Source: Paradesertivirga superstes (lineage in GTDB: Bacteria > Bacteroidota > Bacteroidia > Sphingobacteriales > Sphingobacteriaceae). Taken from it: a stretch of DNA of 64,000 bases. The stretch spans positions 1,228,864 through 1,292,863 of the forward strand of contig NZ_JBBJCN010000001.1 in NCBI RefSeq assembly GCF_037622515.1. The letters are read 5' to 3'. The notes under the pieces were generated by a model that was not told the origin of the DNA, searched no databases, and was given only the letters and a program-made list of their open reading frames with translations. This document shows, piece after piece, positions 9,158 to 17,473 of the stretch (its first letter is position 1; each line of letters starts with the position of its first letter). Made by a program: the position numbers and the translations under genes.

Positions 9158-10398
9158 TATCGAAGCTTTAGAGTGACAATAGTTAAGATTGCCAGGAATA
9201 TCCCGATGATCCAGAACCGGGTGACAATTTTAGATTCGTGATAACCTCTTTTCTGGTAATGATGATGCAGGGGCGACATCAGAAAAATCCGTCGACCTTC
9301 TCCAAATTTTCTTTTGGTGTATTTAAAGTAAGAGACCTGCATAATAACCGATATATTTTCCACCAGAAACACTCCGCATAAAATAGGGATCAGCAGCTCT
9401 TTGCGGATCATTATAGAAAAAACCGCTATAATTCCACCTATAGCCAAACTTCCGGTATCGCCCATAAATACTTGCGCTGGATAAGAATTGTACCAGAGAA
9501 AGCCTACGCAGGCACCTAAAAAAGCTCCGGCAAAAATCACCAGTTCACTCGAATTTGGAATATAAATAATATTCAGATATTCGGCCATAATGGTATTACC
9601 TGAAACATAGGCCAGAATTGCTAGTGTAGCCGCTATAATTGCTGAGGTCCCAGTTGCAAGCCCGTCTATCCCATCGGTGATGTTGGCTCCATTTGATACA
9701 GCGGTAATAATAACTATTACAAAAAGCAGGAATACAACAAGTGCATATTTCTCATAACCCTCGCCCAGAAACTTAAGCACTTTGGCATAATCAAACTCAT
9801 TGTTTTTATAGAAGGGAATGTTTGTTTTAGTTGACTTTAAGTTTTGCGTAAAATAATACTGATCTCCCTTTTGGTGAACTTCCAATGGTGCGACATTAGT
9901 GGTTGGAAGTTTAACCTGCTGACGAACAACAATATTTGGATGAAAATACATTGTCCATCCAACAATCAGCGCTAAAATCACCTGACCCAGGATTTTAAAC
10001 TTTCCGGCCAGGCCTTCTTTGTCTTTTTTAAATACTTTAATATAATCGTCAACAAAACCAATAACGCCCAGCCAAACTGTAGTAATAAGCATCAATATGA
10101 TGTACACATTATCAAGTTGAGCTAATAATAAAGTTGGAACTAAAATACCCAGAAGAATTATTAAACCTCCCATGGTAGGAGTTCCCTGCTTTTGCATCTG
10201 CCCCTCTAAACCTAGATTCCTGACAGTTTCTCCTACTTGTTTTGCACGGAGAACTTTTATCAGTGTATTACCATAGATCGTAGTAACCAACAGAGAGATT
10301 ATAACCGACATGGCTGTACGAAAAGAGATATACTGGAACACCCCCGCTCCGGGGATGTCAAATTCTCTGTCTAACCAAGTGAATAAATAATATAGCAT
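9157..10398 (-). CDS. mraY: Phospho-MurNAc-pentapeptide transferase MraY, with an insertion
   Basis: Integral membrane transferase moving phospho-MurNAc-pentapeptide from UDP to undecaprenyl phosphate to give lipid I. The catalytic motifs are present: DDYIKVFKKDKEGL, NGANITDGIDGLATG, FMGDTGSLAIGG and the HHHYQKRGYHE block. At 413 residues it is about 50 longer than E. coli MraY. The extra part is a polar stretch at roughly 155-210, between two membrane helices, probably outside the membrane; I recall similar insertions in other Bacteroidota MraY proteins. The gene overlaps or abuts both murE (10398) and murD (9157). Confidence 0.96.
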   Translation of the reverse strand: MLYYLFTWLDREFDIPGAGVFQYISFRTAMSVIISLLVTTIYGNTLIKVLRAKQVGETVRNLGLEGQMQKQGTPTMGGLIILLGILVPTLLLAQLDNVYIILMLITTVWLGVIGFVDDYIKVFKKDKEGLAGKFKILGQVILALIVGWTMYFHPNIVVRQQVKLPTTNVAPLEVHQKGDQYYFTQNLKSTKTNIPFYKNNEFDYAKVLKFLGEGYEKYALVVFLLFVIVIITAVSNGANITDGIDGLATGTSAIIAATLAILAYVSGNTIMAEYLNIIYIPNSSELVIFAGAFLGACVGFLWYNSYPAQVFMGDTGSLAIGGIIAVFSIMIRKELLIPILCGVFLVENISVIMQVSYFKYTKRKFGEGRRIFLMSPLHHHYQKRGYHESKIVTRFWIIGIFLAILTIVTLKLR

Positions 10399-11861
10399 TA
10401 GCTAAGCTGATTTAATAATTCCGTCAATATTTTTTTATCGTCAAAAGGATATTTTACTCCTTTAATCTCCTGGTATTTTTCATGCCCCTTTCCCGCCACA
10501 ACAATTATATCCCCGGGTCTGGCCAAATGACAGGCAGTACGTATAGCTTCTTTTCTGTCAACAATTGTTAAAGCCTTTCTCCGGTTGTTAGGCATCACTC
10601 CGGCATCCATATCCCTAAGAATTTGCTCAGGCTCTTCAGTACGGGGATTATCAGATGTCAAAATAACTTTATCACTCCAATCGCAGGCTACCTGGGCCAT
10701 AACAGGACGCTTGGATTTATCCCTGTCGCCGCCACACCCCAGCACAGTAATAACTTGTTCTGTCCCCTTCCGGATATTTTGAATAGTGCTCAATACATTT
10801 TGTACAGCATCAGGAGTATGTGCATAATCAATTACTCCAATTATTCCGTTTGGCGATGTGATGTAATCGAAACGCCCCTCCGCACCCTGCAAGCGACTTA
10901 AAACCGTTAGTACTTTTAAAGTATCCTGCTCAAGAAGTATCGCGGTACCATAAACAGCCAAAAGGTTATATGCATTGAAGCTTCCAACCATTTTAAACCA
11001 AACCTCTGCAGAATCTATGTTTAGCAACAATCCGCTGAACTGATTTTCAACAATCTTTGCTTTAAAGTCAGCTGCAGTTTTAAGTGCATACGTCTTTTTA
11101 TGTGCTGCTGTATTTTGGAGCATCACCTTACCATTCTTATCATCAACATTCACCAGGGCAAAGGCAGATTTATTGAGTCCGTCAAAAAAGCCTTTTTTGG
11201 CCTTTAAATAGGCATCGAATGTTTTATGAAAGTCTAAATGATCGTGGGTTAAATTGGTAAATACACCACCAGTAAATTCCAGCCCCTCTATCCTGTGCTG
11301 AGCAACAGCATGAGAACTTACTTCCATAAAGCAATAGTCACATCCCATATCGACCATATCCGCAAGCAACTTATTTAAAGCGATGGGGTCCGGAGTGGTA
11401 TGGGTTGATGGAACAATAGTAGTATGAATATGATTCTGAACCGTAGAAATGAGGCCTGTTTTATATCCCAGTTCCTCAAATAACTGATACAATAAAGTAG
11501 CTACAGTAGTTTTTCCATTGGTTCCAGTTATACCAACAAGCTTCAAATTTTTTGAGGGATTATCATAAAAATTTGAAGCAATTAAACCTAAAGCCTGGGC
11601 CGAGTCTTTGGTTTGAATATAGGTTACATCCGCTACGATATGTTCAGGAAATTCTTCACAAACCACAGAACTTGCACCTAAACCTATTGCCTTATCAATA
11701 AAAATATGGCCATCTGTATGAGTTCCGCTTACAGCAACAAACAAAGATCCGGATTTAATCTGACGTGAATCAAAGCAAACAGACTGCACACCTATCTCAG
11801 CAGAGCCTTTTTGACTCAGAACCGATACTCCAATTAATAGTTCCTTTAAATTCTTCATCAT
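10398..11861 (-). CDS. murE: UDP-MurNAc-tripeptide synthetase MurE (meso-DAP type)
   Basis: Cytoplasmic ligase adding the third stem-peptide residue. The 487-residue product has the P-loop GTNGKTT at 113-119, the central motif TNLTHDHLDFH, and SDNPRTEEP with DNPR at 404-407. DNPR is the established signature of meso-diaminopimelate-adding MurE (the lysine type differs there), so this organism should have a DAP-type wall. ATG codons occur at 11859-11861 and 11856-11858; either overlaps or abuts the ftsI stop. Length is normal. Confidence 0.97.
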   Translation of the reverse strand: MMKNLKELLIGVSVLSQKGSAEIGVQSVCFDSRQIKSGSLFVAVSGTHTDGHIFIDKAIGLGASSVVCEEFPEHIVADVTYIQTKDSAQALGLIASNFYDNPSKNLKLVGITGTNGKTTVATLLYQLFEELGYKTGLISTVQNHIHTTIVPSTHTTPDPIALNKLLADMVDMGCDYCFMEVSSHAVAQHRIEGLEFTGGVFTNLTHDHLDFHKTFDAYLKAKKGFFDGLNKSAFALVNVDDKNGKVMLQNTAAHKKTYALKTAADFKAKIVENQFSGLLLNIDSAEVWFKMVGSFNAYNLLAVYGTAILLEQDTLKVLTVLSRLQGAEGRFDYITSPNGIIGVIDYAHTPDAVQNVLSTIQNIRKGTEQVITVLGCGGDRDKSKRPVMAQVACDWSDKVILTSDNPRTEEPEQILRDMDAGVMPNNRRKALTIVDRKEAIRTACHLARPGDIIVVAGKGHEKYQEIKGVKYPFDDKKILTELLNQLS

Positions 11862-13957
11862 TCAAGTTCAATTGTAATTGGATACCCCTTTACAACTCTG
11901 CCTCCTGCCTGCAGTGATTGATTTACCACCCTGCCGCTCCCTTTAACTACAGGCTTCAAACCTGCATTACTTAACAAAAAAACCGCGTCTTTCAATCCCA
12001 TTCCCGAAACGTCAGGAACTTGCCTGGAATTGAACTTCACTTCTTTAATTGCGATACCATTGTTGGTATCAACAACATTTACAAATTCGCTGTTTGCAGC
12101 AAACAAGGCTTTAATTCCCAAAGACTTATATACCTGCTGTGTCGATTTTTTATAACCTCCTTTTGAAACCGGCATTTTAGTATTACCTACTAATTTAGCC
12201 GATTCTACCGGACTGTACATTTCAATGTCATTGGCAAAAACCTTATCCGCTATTTCCCGAAAAGGGGGACCAGCCACCTGCGCACCATAGTATCCGTTTT
12301 TAGGATCATTGATCACCACGATTAAAGAATATTTCGGATGATCTGCGGGGAAATACCCGCAAAAAGATGCCTGGTATTGTTTTTTTGCCCTATATCCTCT
12401 ATTTCCATCAGCAACCTGGGCAGTACCTGTTTTACCAGCAACTTTATAGAACGGATTATGAATTATTCCTTTACCTGTTCCCTCAGTAATTACTCCTTCA
12501 AGCATAGCTTGTATTTTACTCAAAGTTTCATCCGAACAAATTTTCTCGTTAATAACCCGGGCTTTAAACTGCTCGACAGTACTTCCCAACCTTCTGATTT
12601 CTCTTACAAAAATTGGCGAAACATATTTACCGTTGTTTGCTATAGCATTGTAAAACGAAAGCATTTTCAAAGGAGTAAGCTGCATTTCATACCCGTATGC
12701 CATTTGTGGCAGAGTCATATTTTTGTTCCAGCTACGATTTTCAGGATTTTTAATCACCGGAGTGGCCTCTCCCGGAATCTGGAGCTCCATTTTCTCGTTA
12801 AGGCCCCATCTATACAAATGATCCGTAAATTTTGACTGATTTTCTTTATACGCTGTATTAACTAATTGTGCAATCGCTGCGTTTGAAGATTCCTCAAATG
12901 CCTTTTTAACAGTAACAACACCAATACTTCCATGAGAATCTTTAATCAGGTGCCCCCGTATTTTATAGGTTCCGGTTCCAACTAGTGTGTTGGTATCCAC
13001 CTTCTCATCCTCAAGGAGAGCCATATAGGAGGCTACTTTAAAAGTCGAACCAGGATCCTGATTACCTGCAATAGCATAATTAAACGTTTCCTTGTATTCG
13101 GAAGGAGCCACTTTCGTAAAGTTTGCAATCGCCCTGATCTCTCCGGTTCCAACCTCCATCAAAATTACACATCCGTGATCTGCGTCGCTTTTAATCAGTT
13201 GTTTACGTAATGCGCTCTGCGCCACGTCCTGCATATTAATATCGATAGTGGAAATTATATCTGCTCCCTCTTTTGGAGCAATTTCTATATCTTTATTTAT
13301 AGGAATCCATGTGCCACCGGCAATACGTTGCATTAACCTTCTGCCACTTTCTCCATCTATGTAAGAACTATACGCCCCTTCAAGCCCCACAGGTTTTACA
13401 TTTTCATTTTTATAACCGATGGTTCTTTTCGCCAAAGTTTTAAAAGGAAAAATTCGCTTGTTCTGCTGAACAACGATTAGGCCTCCCTTATATCTACCCA
13501 TATTAAAAATGGGAAACTTACGCACCACCGAAAGCTCCTGATGAGAAACCCTGCGCCTTAACAACTGATATCTGGCATTATCCCGTCTTGCTTCACGAAG
13601 CATTTTTGAATATTCACGTCTGCTTTTATCTCCAAAATAGGTCGACAGCTTTTCAGCAAGCGAATCTACTTTACTTAAAAATATCTCATCTTTTTCAATA
13701 CCACCCGCCAGCATATCCATCCTCAACTCATATTCAGGGACTGAAGTCGCCAAAAGGCTTCCGTCTACCGAATAAATATTTCCTCGCACGGCTTCCACGT
13801 TTACATATTTGGTCGACAAACTATCTGCCATTGCCCTCCATTTTTTACCCTCGGTAAATTGTAAATGGAAAAGCTTGAAGAGAACCGCAAAAGCAAGCAA
13901 TACAATCAGCCCGAAAGCGATGTAAACCCTTAACAATATGTCAGTTCTTATATTCAT
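11858..13957 (-). CDS. ftsI: Septal transpeptidase FtsI/PBP3 with C-terminal PASTA domain
   Basis: Class B penicillin-binding protein that cross-links septal peptidoglycan, partner of FtsW. The 699-residue product has one N-terminal membrane anchor (about 9-31), a PBP dimer domain (about 50-220), and a transpeptidase domain with the active-site serine in GSTFK (STFK at 304-307), SSN at 357-359 and KTG at 509-511. A PASTA-like domain follows at about 640-699 (VPDVSGMGLKDAV...), making it longer than E. coli FtsI and closer to the SpoVD style. It overlaps murE and follows the ftsL-like gene by 42 bp. Confidence 0.96.
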   Translation of the reverse strand: MNIRTDILLRVYIAFGLIVLLAFAVLFKLFHLQFTEGKKWRAMADSLSTKYVNVEAVRGNIYSVDGSLLATSVPEYELRMDMLAGGIEKDEIFLSKVDSLAEKLSTYFGDKSRREYSKMLREARRDNARYQLLRRRVSHQELSVVRKFPIFNMGRYKGGLIVVQQNKRIFPFKTLAKRTIGYKNENVKPVGLEGAYSSYIDGESGRRLMQRIAGGTWIPINKDIEIAPKEGADIISTIDINMQDVAQSALRKQLIKSDADHGCVILMEVGTGEIRAIANFTKVAPSEYKETFNYAIAGNQDPGSTFKVASYMALLEDEKVDTNTLVGTGTYKIRGHLIKDSHGSIGVVTVKKAFEESSNAAIAQLVNTAYKENQSKFTDHLYRWGLNEKMELQIPGEATPVIKNPENRSWNKNMTLPQMAYGYEMQLTPLKMLSFYNAIANNGKYVSPIFVREIRRLGSTVEQFKARVINEKICSDETLSKIQAMLEGVITEGTGKGIIHNPFYKVAGKTGTAQVADGNRGYRAKKQYQASFCGYFPADHPKYSLIVVINDPKNGYYGAQVAGPPFREIADKVFANDIEMYSPVESAKLVGNTKMPVSKGGYKKSTQQVYKSLGIKALFAANSEFVNVVDTNNGIAIKEVKFNSRQVPDVSGMGLKDAVFLLSNAGLKPVVKGSGRVVNQSLQAGGRVVKGYPITIELE

Positions 13958-13999
13958 AGCTACATTTTGCCCCTCAGTAAGAGAGGAACTAAACTTATT

Positions 14000-14398
14000 T
14001 TATTTATCGTCTACCTTAATTATAATCTTTTTTGGAGGCTCAACCTGCTCTTTTAAACCCAAAGTATCTACCTGCTTTGCCACCTCTGTTTGTGTACTTT
14101 TAAGCATCAAATCGGCTTTTAATGTTTTAAAATCCCAGCTCAATTCCTTAACCTCTTTACTCAATTTATCAATCCCTCTTATAGTTTTTTCTGCAAAATG
14201 CCGGTTAGCGATATAAATCATTGCCAGCATGGCTAAAAAAATTAAAAATGGCATCATCTGAGTGGCAGACTCTTTAGAAACAACCCCTTCGGTAAGAAAG
14301 GTTGTAAGAAAATTCTTAGGTAGCTCGGCCTTTTTTAACTCCGGCTCGGGCCCCTTTTCCTCTTCCTCCTCTATCTGCTCTCTAAAACGATTAGTCAC
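14000..14398 (-). CDS. FtsL-like bitopic divisome protein
   Basis: A 132-residue protein with a long acidic/lysine-rich cytoplasmic N-terminus, one membrane segment (about residues 48-66, MMPFLIFLAMLAMIYIANRH) and a coiled-coil-like segment after it (about 70-115), ending in a Lys/Pro tail. This topology and its place between rsmH and ftsI match FtsL, which forms the FtsQLB complex with FtsQ and FtsB and activates FtsWI. FtsL sequences are too divergent to assign by motif, so the call is mainly positional. The N-terminal extension of about 45 residues is longer than in E. coli FtsL. Confidence 0.8.
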   Translation of the reverse strand: MTNRFREQIEEEEEKGPEPELKKAELPKNFLTTFLTEGVVSKESATQMMPFLIFLAMLAMIYIANRHFAEKTIRGIDKLSKEVKELSWDFKTLKADLMLKSTQTEVAKQVDTLGLKEQVEPPKKIIIKVDDK

Positions 14399-14495
14399 TT
14401 TCTTAAATTCAAAAGTTAAAATTCAAAAACCAAAAAGCTGCCGCTCAAATACTCCCCGTTAATCAGCATAACTAATAACCCGACAGATTGCAGAA

Positions 14496-15398
14496 CTACA
14501 ACTTTACCGCTACCCTAAGTTTAGCACTTCGCGCCCGGCTATTTTGTTTGATCTCTTCCTCAGTTGCAGTTATCGCCTTACGCGTCACCGCCTCCAGAGG
14601 CTTCAATACATTTCCAAAAAAATCTTTTTCCACTTCCCCTCTAAACTTTCCTTTTGCAATAAAATTCTTTACCAACCTGTCTTCAAGAGAATGATAAGAC
14701 ATCACCACCAGACGCCCGCCCACAGCAAGCACATCAGCCGCCTGCAACAGAAAGTCCTGGAGCGCTTCAAGCTCCTGGTTCACCTCTATCCTTAAAGCCT
14801 GAAAAACCTGAGCCAGATACTTATTCTCTTTCCCTTTCGGGATGAGTTTATTAATAGCTTCCTTTAATCCGGAAATTGTTTCAATAGGTTGATTTAGCCT
14901 GGCAGTAACGATGGTTTTTGCCAGAGACTTTGCATTTTGAATTTCACCGTAGATGCCGAAAATTCGATGCAAATCTTCTTCGGAGTAAAAATTAACCACT
15001 TCCTTTGCTGTAAGGGACGAGGATTGATCCATCCTCATATCCAGATCGGCATCAAAACGTGTAGAAAACCCCCGCTCTGGCCGATCGAACTGATGCGATG
15101 AAACACCCAGATCGGCCAGAACACCATCCACAGGAATTGCGGCGTGCAGACGGCAATTGTTTTTCAAAAAGCGGAAGTTCTGATCTATAAAGGTTAACCG
15201 ATCATCGTTGGGAATATTCGCCTTAGCGTCAGCATCCTGATCGAATGCAAGAAGCCGCCCTTTGGCGCTTAAAAATTTTAATATCTCTTTTGAATGGCCG
15301 CCACCCCCAAAGGTTACATCCACATACACTCCGTCAGGCTTGATCGCCAGACCTTCCATACACTCGGCAAGCATTACAGGATTATGATATTCAGACAT
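14496..15398 (-). CDS. rsmH: 16S rRNA (cytosine-1402-N4)-methyltransferase RsmH (MraW)
   Basis: SAM-dependent methyltransferase modifying C1402 in the 16S rRNA decoding centre. The 300-residue product begins YHNPVMLAECMEGL, carries the SAM motif DVTFGGGGHS (GGGGHS at 31-36), LADLGVSSHQFD near 92-103, RGFSTR, and the conserved late segment ALRIEVNQELEAL with SYHSLEDRLVK. All are characteristic. It overlaps mraZ by 8 bp at 15391-15398, the normal coupling of the mraZ-rsmH pair. Confidence 0.97.
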   Translation of the reverse strand: MSEYHNPVMLAECMEGLAIKPDGVYVDVTFGGGGHSKEILKFLSAKGRLLAFDQDADAKANIPNDDRLTFIDQNFRFLKNNCRLHAAIPVDGVLADLGVSSHQFDRPERGFSTRFDADLDMRMDQSSSLTAKEVVNFYSEEDLHRIFGIYGEIQNAKSLAKTIVTARLNQPIETISGLKEAINKLIPKGKENKYLAQVFQALRIEVNQELEALQDFLLQAADVLAVGGRLVVMSYHSLEDRLVKNFIAKGKFRGEVEKDFFGNVLKPLEAVTRKAITATEEEIKQNSRARSAKLRVAVKL

Positions 15399-15855
15399 CA
15401 GACCTCCTTCCTAAACCCCCCATAACCTCTTCAGCGAGGTTCGAGAAATTATCAGGCTCATTGTCTAATTGGGCATCATAAGTATCTTTGGCCCATACTT
15501 CAATTTTATTAAACTGCGAAGCGAGCACAACATCGGCCCCCATTCCAGCATATTCCAATAAAGATTTGGGAAGCAAAATTCTTCCCGCAGCATCCAGCGA
15601 AAGCTCTGTAGCCCCCCTTGTGAAATATCGTATAAACTCCCTTGTCTTCTTTTCGTACTGATTCAACTTACTCAAATCCTCCACAATCGTATCCCACTCC
15701 TTCCTTGTATAAATCACCAAATGCTTCTCAAATCCCCGGTTCACCACCAAACCTTCCCGCTCAGCCTCAGGCATTTGCTTACGCAAACCAGCCGGAAGCA
15801 TAAGCCTTCCCTTGGCATCTAGTTTACATTCAAATTCGCCCAAGAAGTGAGACAT
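15391..15855 (-). CDS. mraZ: Transcriptional regulator MraZ
   Basis: First gene of the dcw operon; MraZ is a double AbrB-fold DNA-binding protein that represses or modulates its own operon. The 154-residue product has two SpoVT/AbrB-like repeats, with the conserved (D)xxGR cores LDAKGRLMLPAGLR near the N-terminus and LDAAGRILLPKSLL at about residue 88. Length is close to E. coli MraZ (152). Just upstream are three GTGG(T/G) repeats at 10-bp period, the arrangement MraZ binds in other bacteria. Confidence 0.97.
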   Translation of the reverse strand: MSHFLGEFECKLDAKGRLMLPAGLRKQMPEAEREGLVVNRGFEKHLVIYTRKEWDTIVEDLSKLNQYEKKTREFIRYFTRGATELSLDAAGRILLPKSLLEYAGMGADVVLASQFNKIEVWAKDTYDAQLDNEPDNFSNLAEEVMGGLGRRSDV

Positions 15856-15880
15856 TCAGTTTTACGGTTTTTATGTAGAG

Positions 15881-15953
15881 TAAAAGTAAATACTTTTCCC
15901 ACCTTTTACCACATATTACCACAAAAAGTTTTCAACAGGTTTATTTTTCCCAC
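15881..15953 (-). promoter_or_regulatory. Candidate MraZ operator and mraZ promoter
   Basis: On the minus strand GTGGT, GTGGT and GTGGG occur at 15922-15918, 15912-15908 and 15902-15898, exactly 10 bp apart; a fourth GTGGG is at 15953-15949, 31 bp further (about three helical turns). Known MraZ boxes in E. coli are TGGGN direct repeats with 5-nt spacers, so period and core agree. A TACTTTTA at 15888-15881, one base from the Bacteroidota -7 consensus TAnnTTTG, would place the repeats over the -33 region, fitting autorepression. No good TTG -33 element is seen. Confidence 0.7.
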
Positions 15954-15970
15954 CCAGACGGGAAAACAGT

Positions 15971-16014
15971 AAAAAAAGAAGGCCCGTTTCTGTTGGAACG
16001 GGCCTTCTTTTTTT
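15971..16014 (-). terminator. Intrinsic terminator of pgk
   Basis: Perfect 18-bp stem (15971-15988 with 15997-16014, core AAGGCCCGTT/AACGGGCCTT) around an 8-nt loop, starting 18 bp after the pgk stop, with A-runs and T-runs in the stem ends. Symmetry means it could also stop transcripts from the other side; it separates pgk from the dcw promoter. Confidence 0.9.
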
Positions 16015-16031
16015 ACTGAATCAGAATAAAT

Positions 16032-17222
16032 TTATTCGTTAATCGCCTTAACTCCAGGCAATTCTTTCCCTTCCATATATTCCAGCAAGGCACCACCGCC
16101 GGTTGAAACATAACTTACATTTTCTTCGAATCCAAACTTTGCAACGGCAGCTGCAGAATCTCCGCCCCCAATAAGTGAAAACGCACCGTTTTCTGTTGCC
16201 TCAACTACCGCTTCAGCCACAGCTTTCGTTCCGGCTTCAAATTTTTGCATTTCAAACACACCCATCGGACCATTCCATAAAATGGTTTTTGATGATGCTA
16301 CTACTTCTTTGTATTGCTTAACGGCAGCAGGACCAATATCCAACCCCATCCAGCCATCTTTTATATTATCATTATTAGCAGCATCCGTATTGGCATCCGG
16401 AGAAAATGCATCAGCAATTACAGAATCGGTTGGCAGAACCAGGTTAACCCCTTTGCTTTTTGCTTTTTCAATAAGTTCAAGAGCCAGGTCTAATTTATCG
16501 GCTTCCACTAAAGAATTTCCAATATTTCCTCCCTTAGCTTTAGCAAAAGTATAGGCCATACCCCCACCGATAAGCAGGTTATCCACTTTATCAAGCAATT
16601 TCTCAATAAGAAGGATTTTATCAGACACTTTTGCACCGCCCATAATTGCTGTAAAAGGTCTTTCCGGATTATTCAGTACTTTTTCAGCATTTGCCAGTTC
16701 ACCCGCCATCAGATAGCCGAAATATTTAGCATCCGGAAAAAACTGAGCGATAACCGCTGTTGATGCGTGAGCTCTGTGAGCTGTGCCAAATGCATCATTT
16801 ACGTACACGTCTCCCAGCTTGCTTAATTTTTCAGCGAATGCCTTATCGCCTTTTTCCTCTTCTTTGTAGAAGCGAAGATTTTCAAGCAACAAAACCTCGC
16901 CGCTCTTCAAAGCTGCCGCTTTCTCTGAAGCCTGAGCTCCGATACAATCGTCAGCGAATTGAACTTCACGATTAAGTACATTTGACAGGTGACCTACAAG
17001 ATGCTTTAGCGAATACTTATCAGTAGGACCATCCTTTGGTCTGCCTAAATGCGACATTAGAATTACCGATCCGCCATCTTTTAATATTTTAGTGATCGTG
17101 GGTAAAGCTCCCTGAATACGATTATCGTCGGTTATATTGAAATTCTCATCAAGAGGCACATTAAAGTCAACACGAATAAGTGCTTTCTTTCCGGAGAAGT
17201 TTAAATTATCGATAGTTTTCAT
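16032..17222 (-). CDS. pgk: Phosphoglycerate kinase
   Basis: Glycolytic enzyme: 1,3-bisphosphoglycerate + ADP to 3-phosphoglycerate + ATP, cytoplasm. From the ATG at 17220-17222 the product is 396 residues, the normal size. Motifs: RVDFNVPL at 17-24, SHLGRPKDGPTDKYSL near 60-75, NDAFGTAHRAHAS, MGGAKVSDK, and the C-terminal nucleotide-binding GGGDSAAAV at about 352-360. An in-frame ATG at 17273 would add 17 residues unlike the family, and that stretch lies in a large hairpin, so I reject it. It is downstream of gap on the same strand, 251 bp away, and ends in a strong terminator. Confidence 0.96.
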   Translation of the reverse strand: MKTIDNLNFSGKKALIRVDFNVPLDENFNITDDNRIQGALPTITKILKDGGSVILMSHLGRPKDGPTDKYSLKHLVGHLSNVLNREVQFADDCIGAQASEKAAALKSGEVLLLENLRFYKEEEKGDKAFAEKLSKLGDVYVNDAFGTAHRAHASTAVIAQFFPDAKYFGYLMAGELANAEKVLNNPERPFTAIMGGAKVSDKILLIEKLLDKVDNLLIGGGMAYTFAKAKGGNIGNSLVEADKLDLALELIEKAKSKGVNLVLPTDSVIADAFSPDANTDAANNDNIKDGWMGLDIGPAAVKQYKEVVASSKTILWNGPMGVFEMQKFEAGTKAVAEAVVEATENGAFSLIGGGDSAAAVAKFGFEENVSYVSTGGGALLEYMEGKELPGVKAINE

Positions 17223-17252
17223 CTGAATATATTTATTTTTTAGTGGCTGTGA

Positions 17253-17305
17253 AGCTTGCATGAGCTTATTCATACCGGTTTGTGAGCGGTAAGCTCATGC
17301 AGGTT
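17253..17305. repeat. Large inverted repeat in the 5' leader of pgk
   Basis: A perfect 12-bp inverted repeat, TGCATGAGCTTA at 17257-17268 and TAAGCTCATGCA at 17290-17301, extendable to 16 pairs with wobbles, encloses a 21-nt loop holding a smaller ACCG/CGGT pair. It starts about 30 bp upstream of the pgk start codon. With no T-tract on the minus strand it is not a standard terminator; a leader mRNA structure or a protein site is more likely. Confidence 0.7.
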
Positions 17306-17473
17306 TCATCAGAATAATTATTTAATCAATTAAAGCGAACATGAATTGTTCAACACATATTCGCAGGGCGGTAAAACTACATAGTTTTGAATTAAAATAA
17401 AAGTGTAATAATCACACTAAGATGCAATGGCAATCAAATAAAAAACCAGTTATTTGTTGTAAAAACATTAAGA

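Noticed and set aside
12338..12835. 165-codon plus-strand frame opposite ftsI
   Set aside because: Lies wholly within the ftsI coding strand's complement; composition and Cys/Phe/Ser-rich translation look like a shadow frame, and ftsI motifs (SSN, transpeptidase core) are read from the other strand.
17223..17273. 17-residue N-terminal extension of pgk
   Set aside because: Adds residues not found in the family and lies inside the strong hairpin; the ATG at 17222 gives the normal PGK start.
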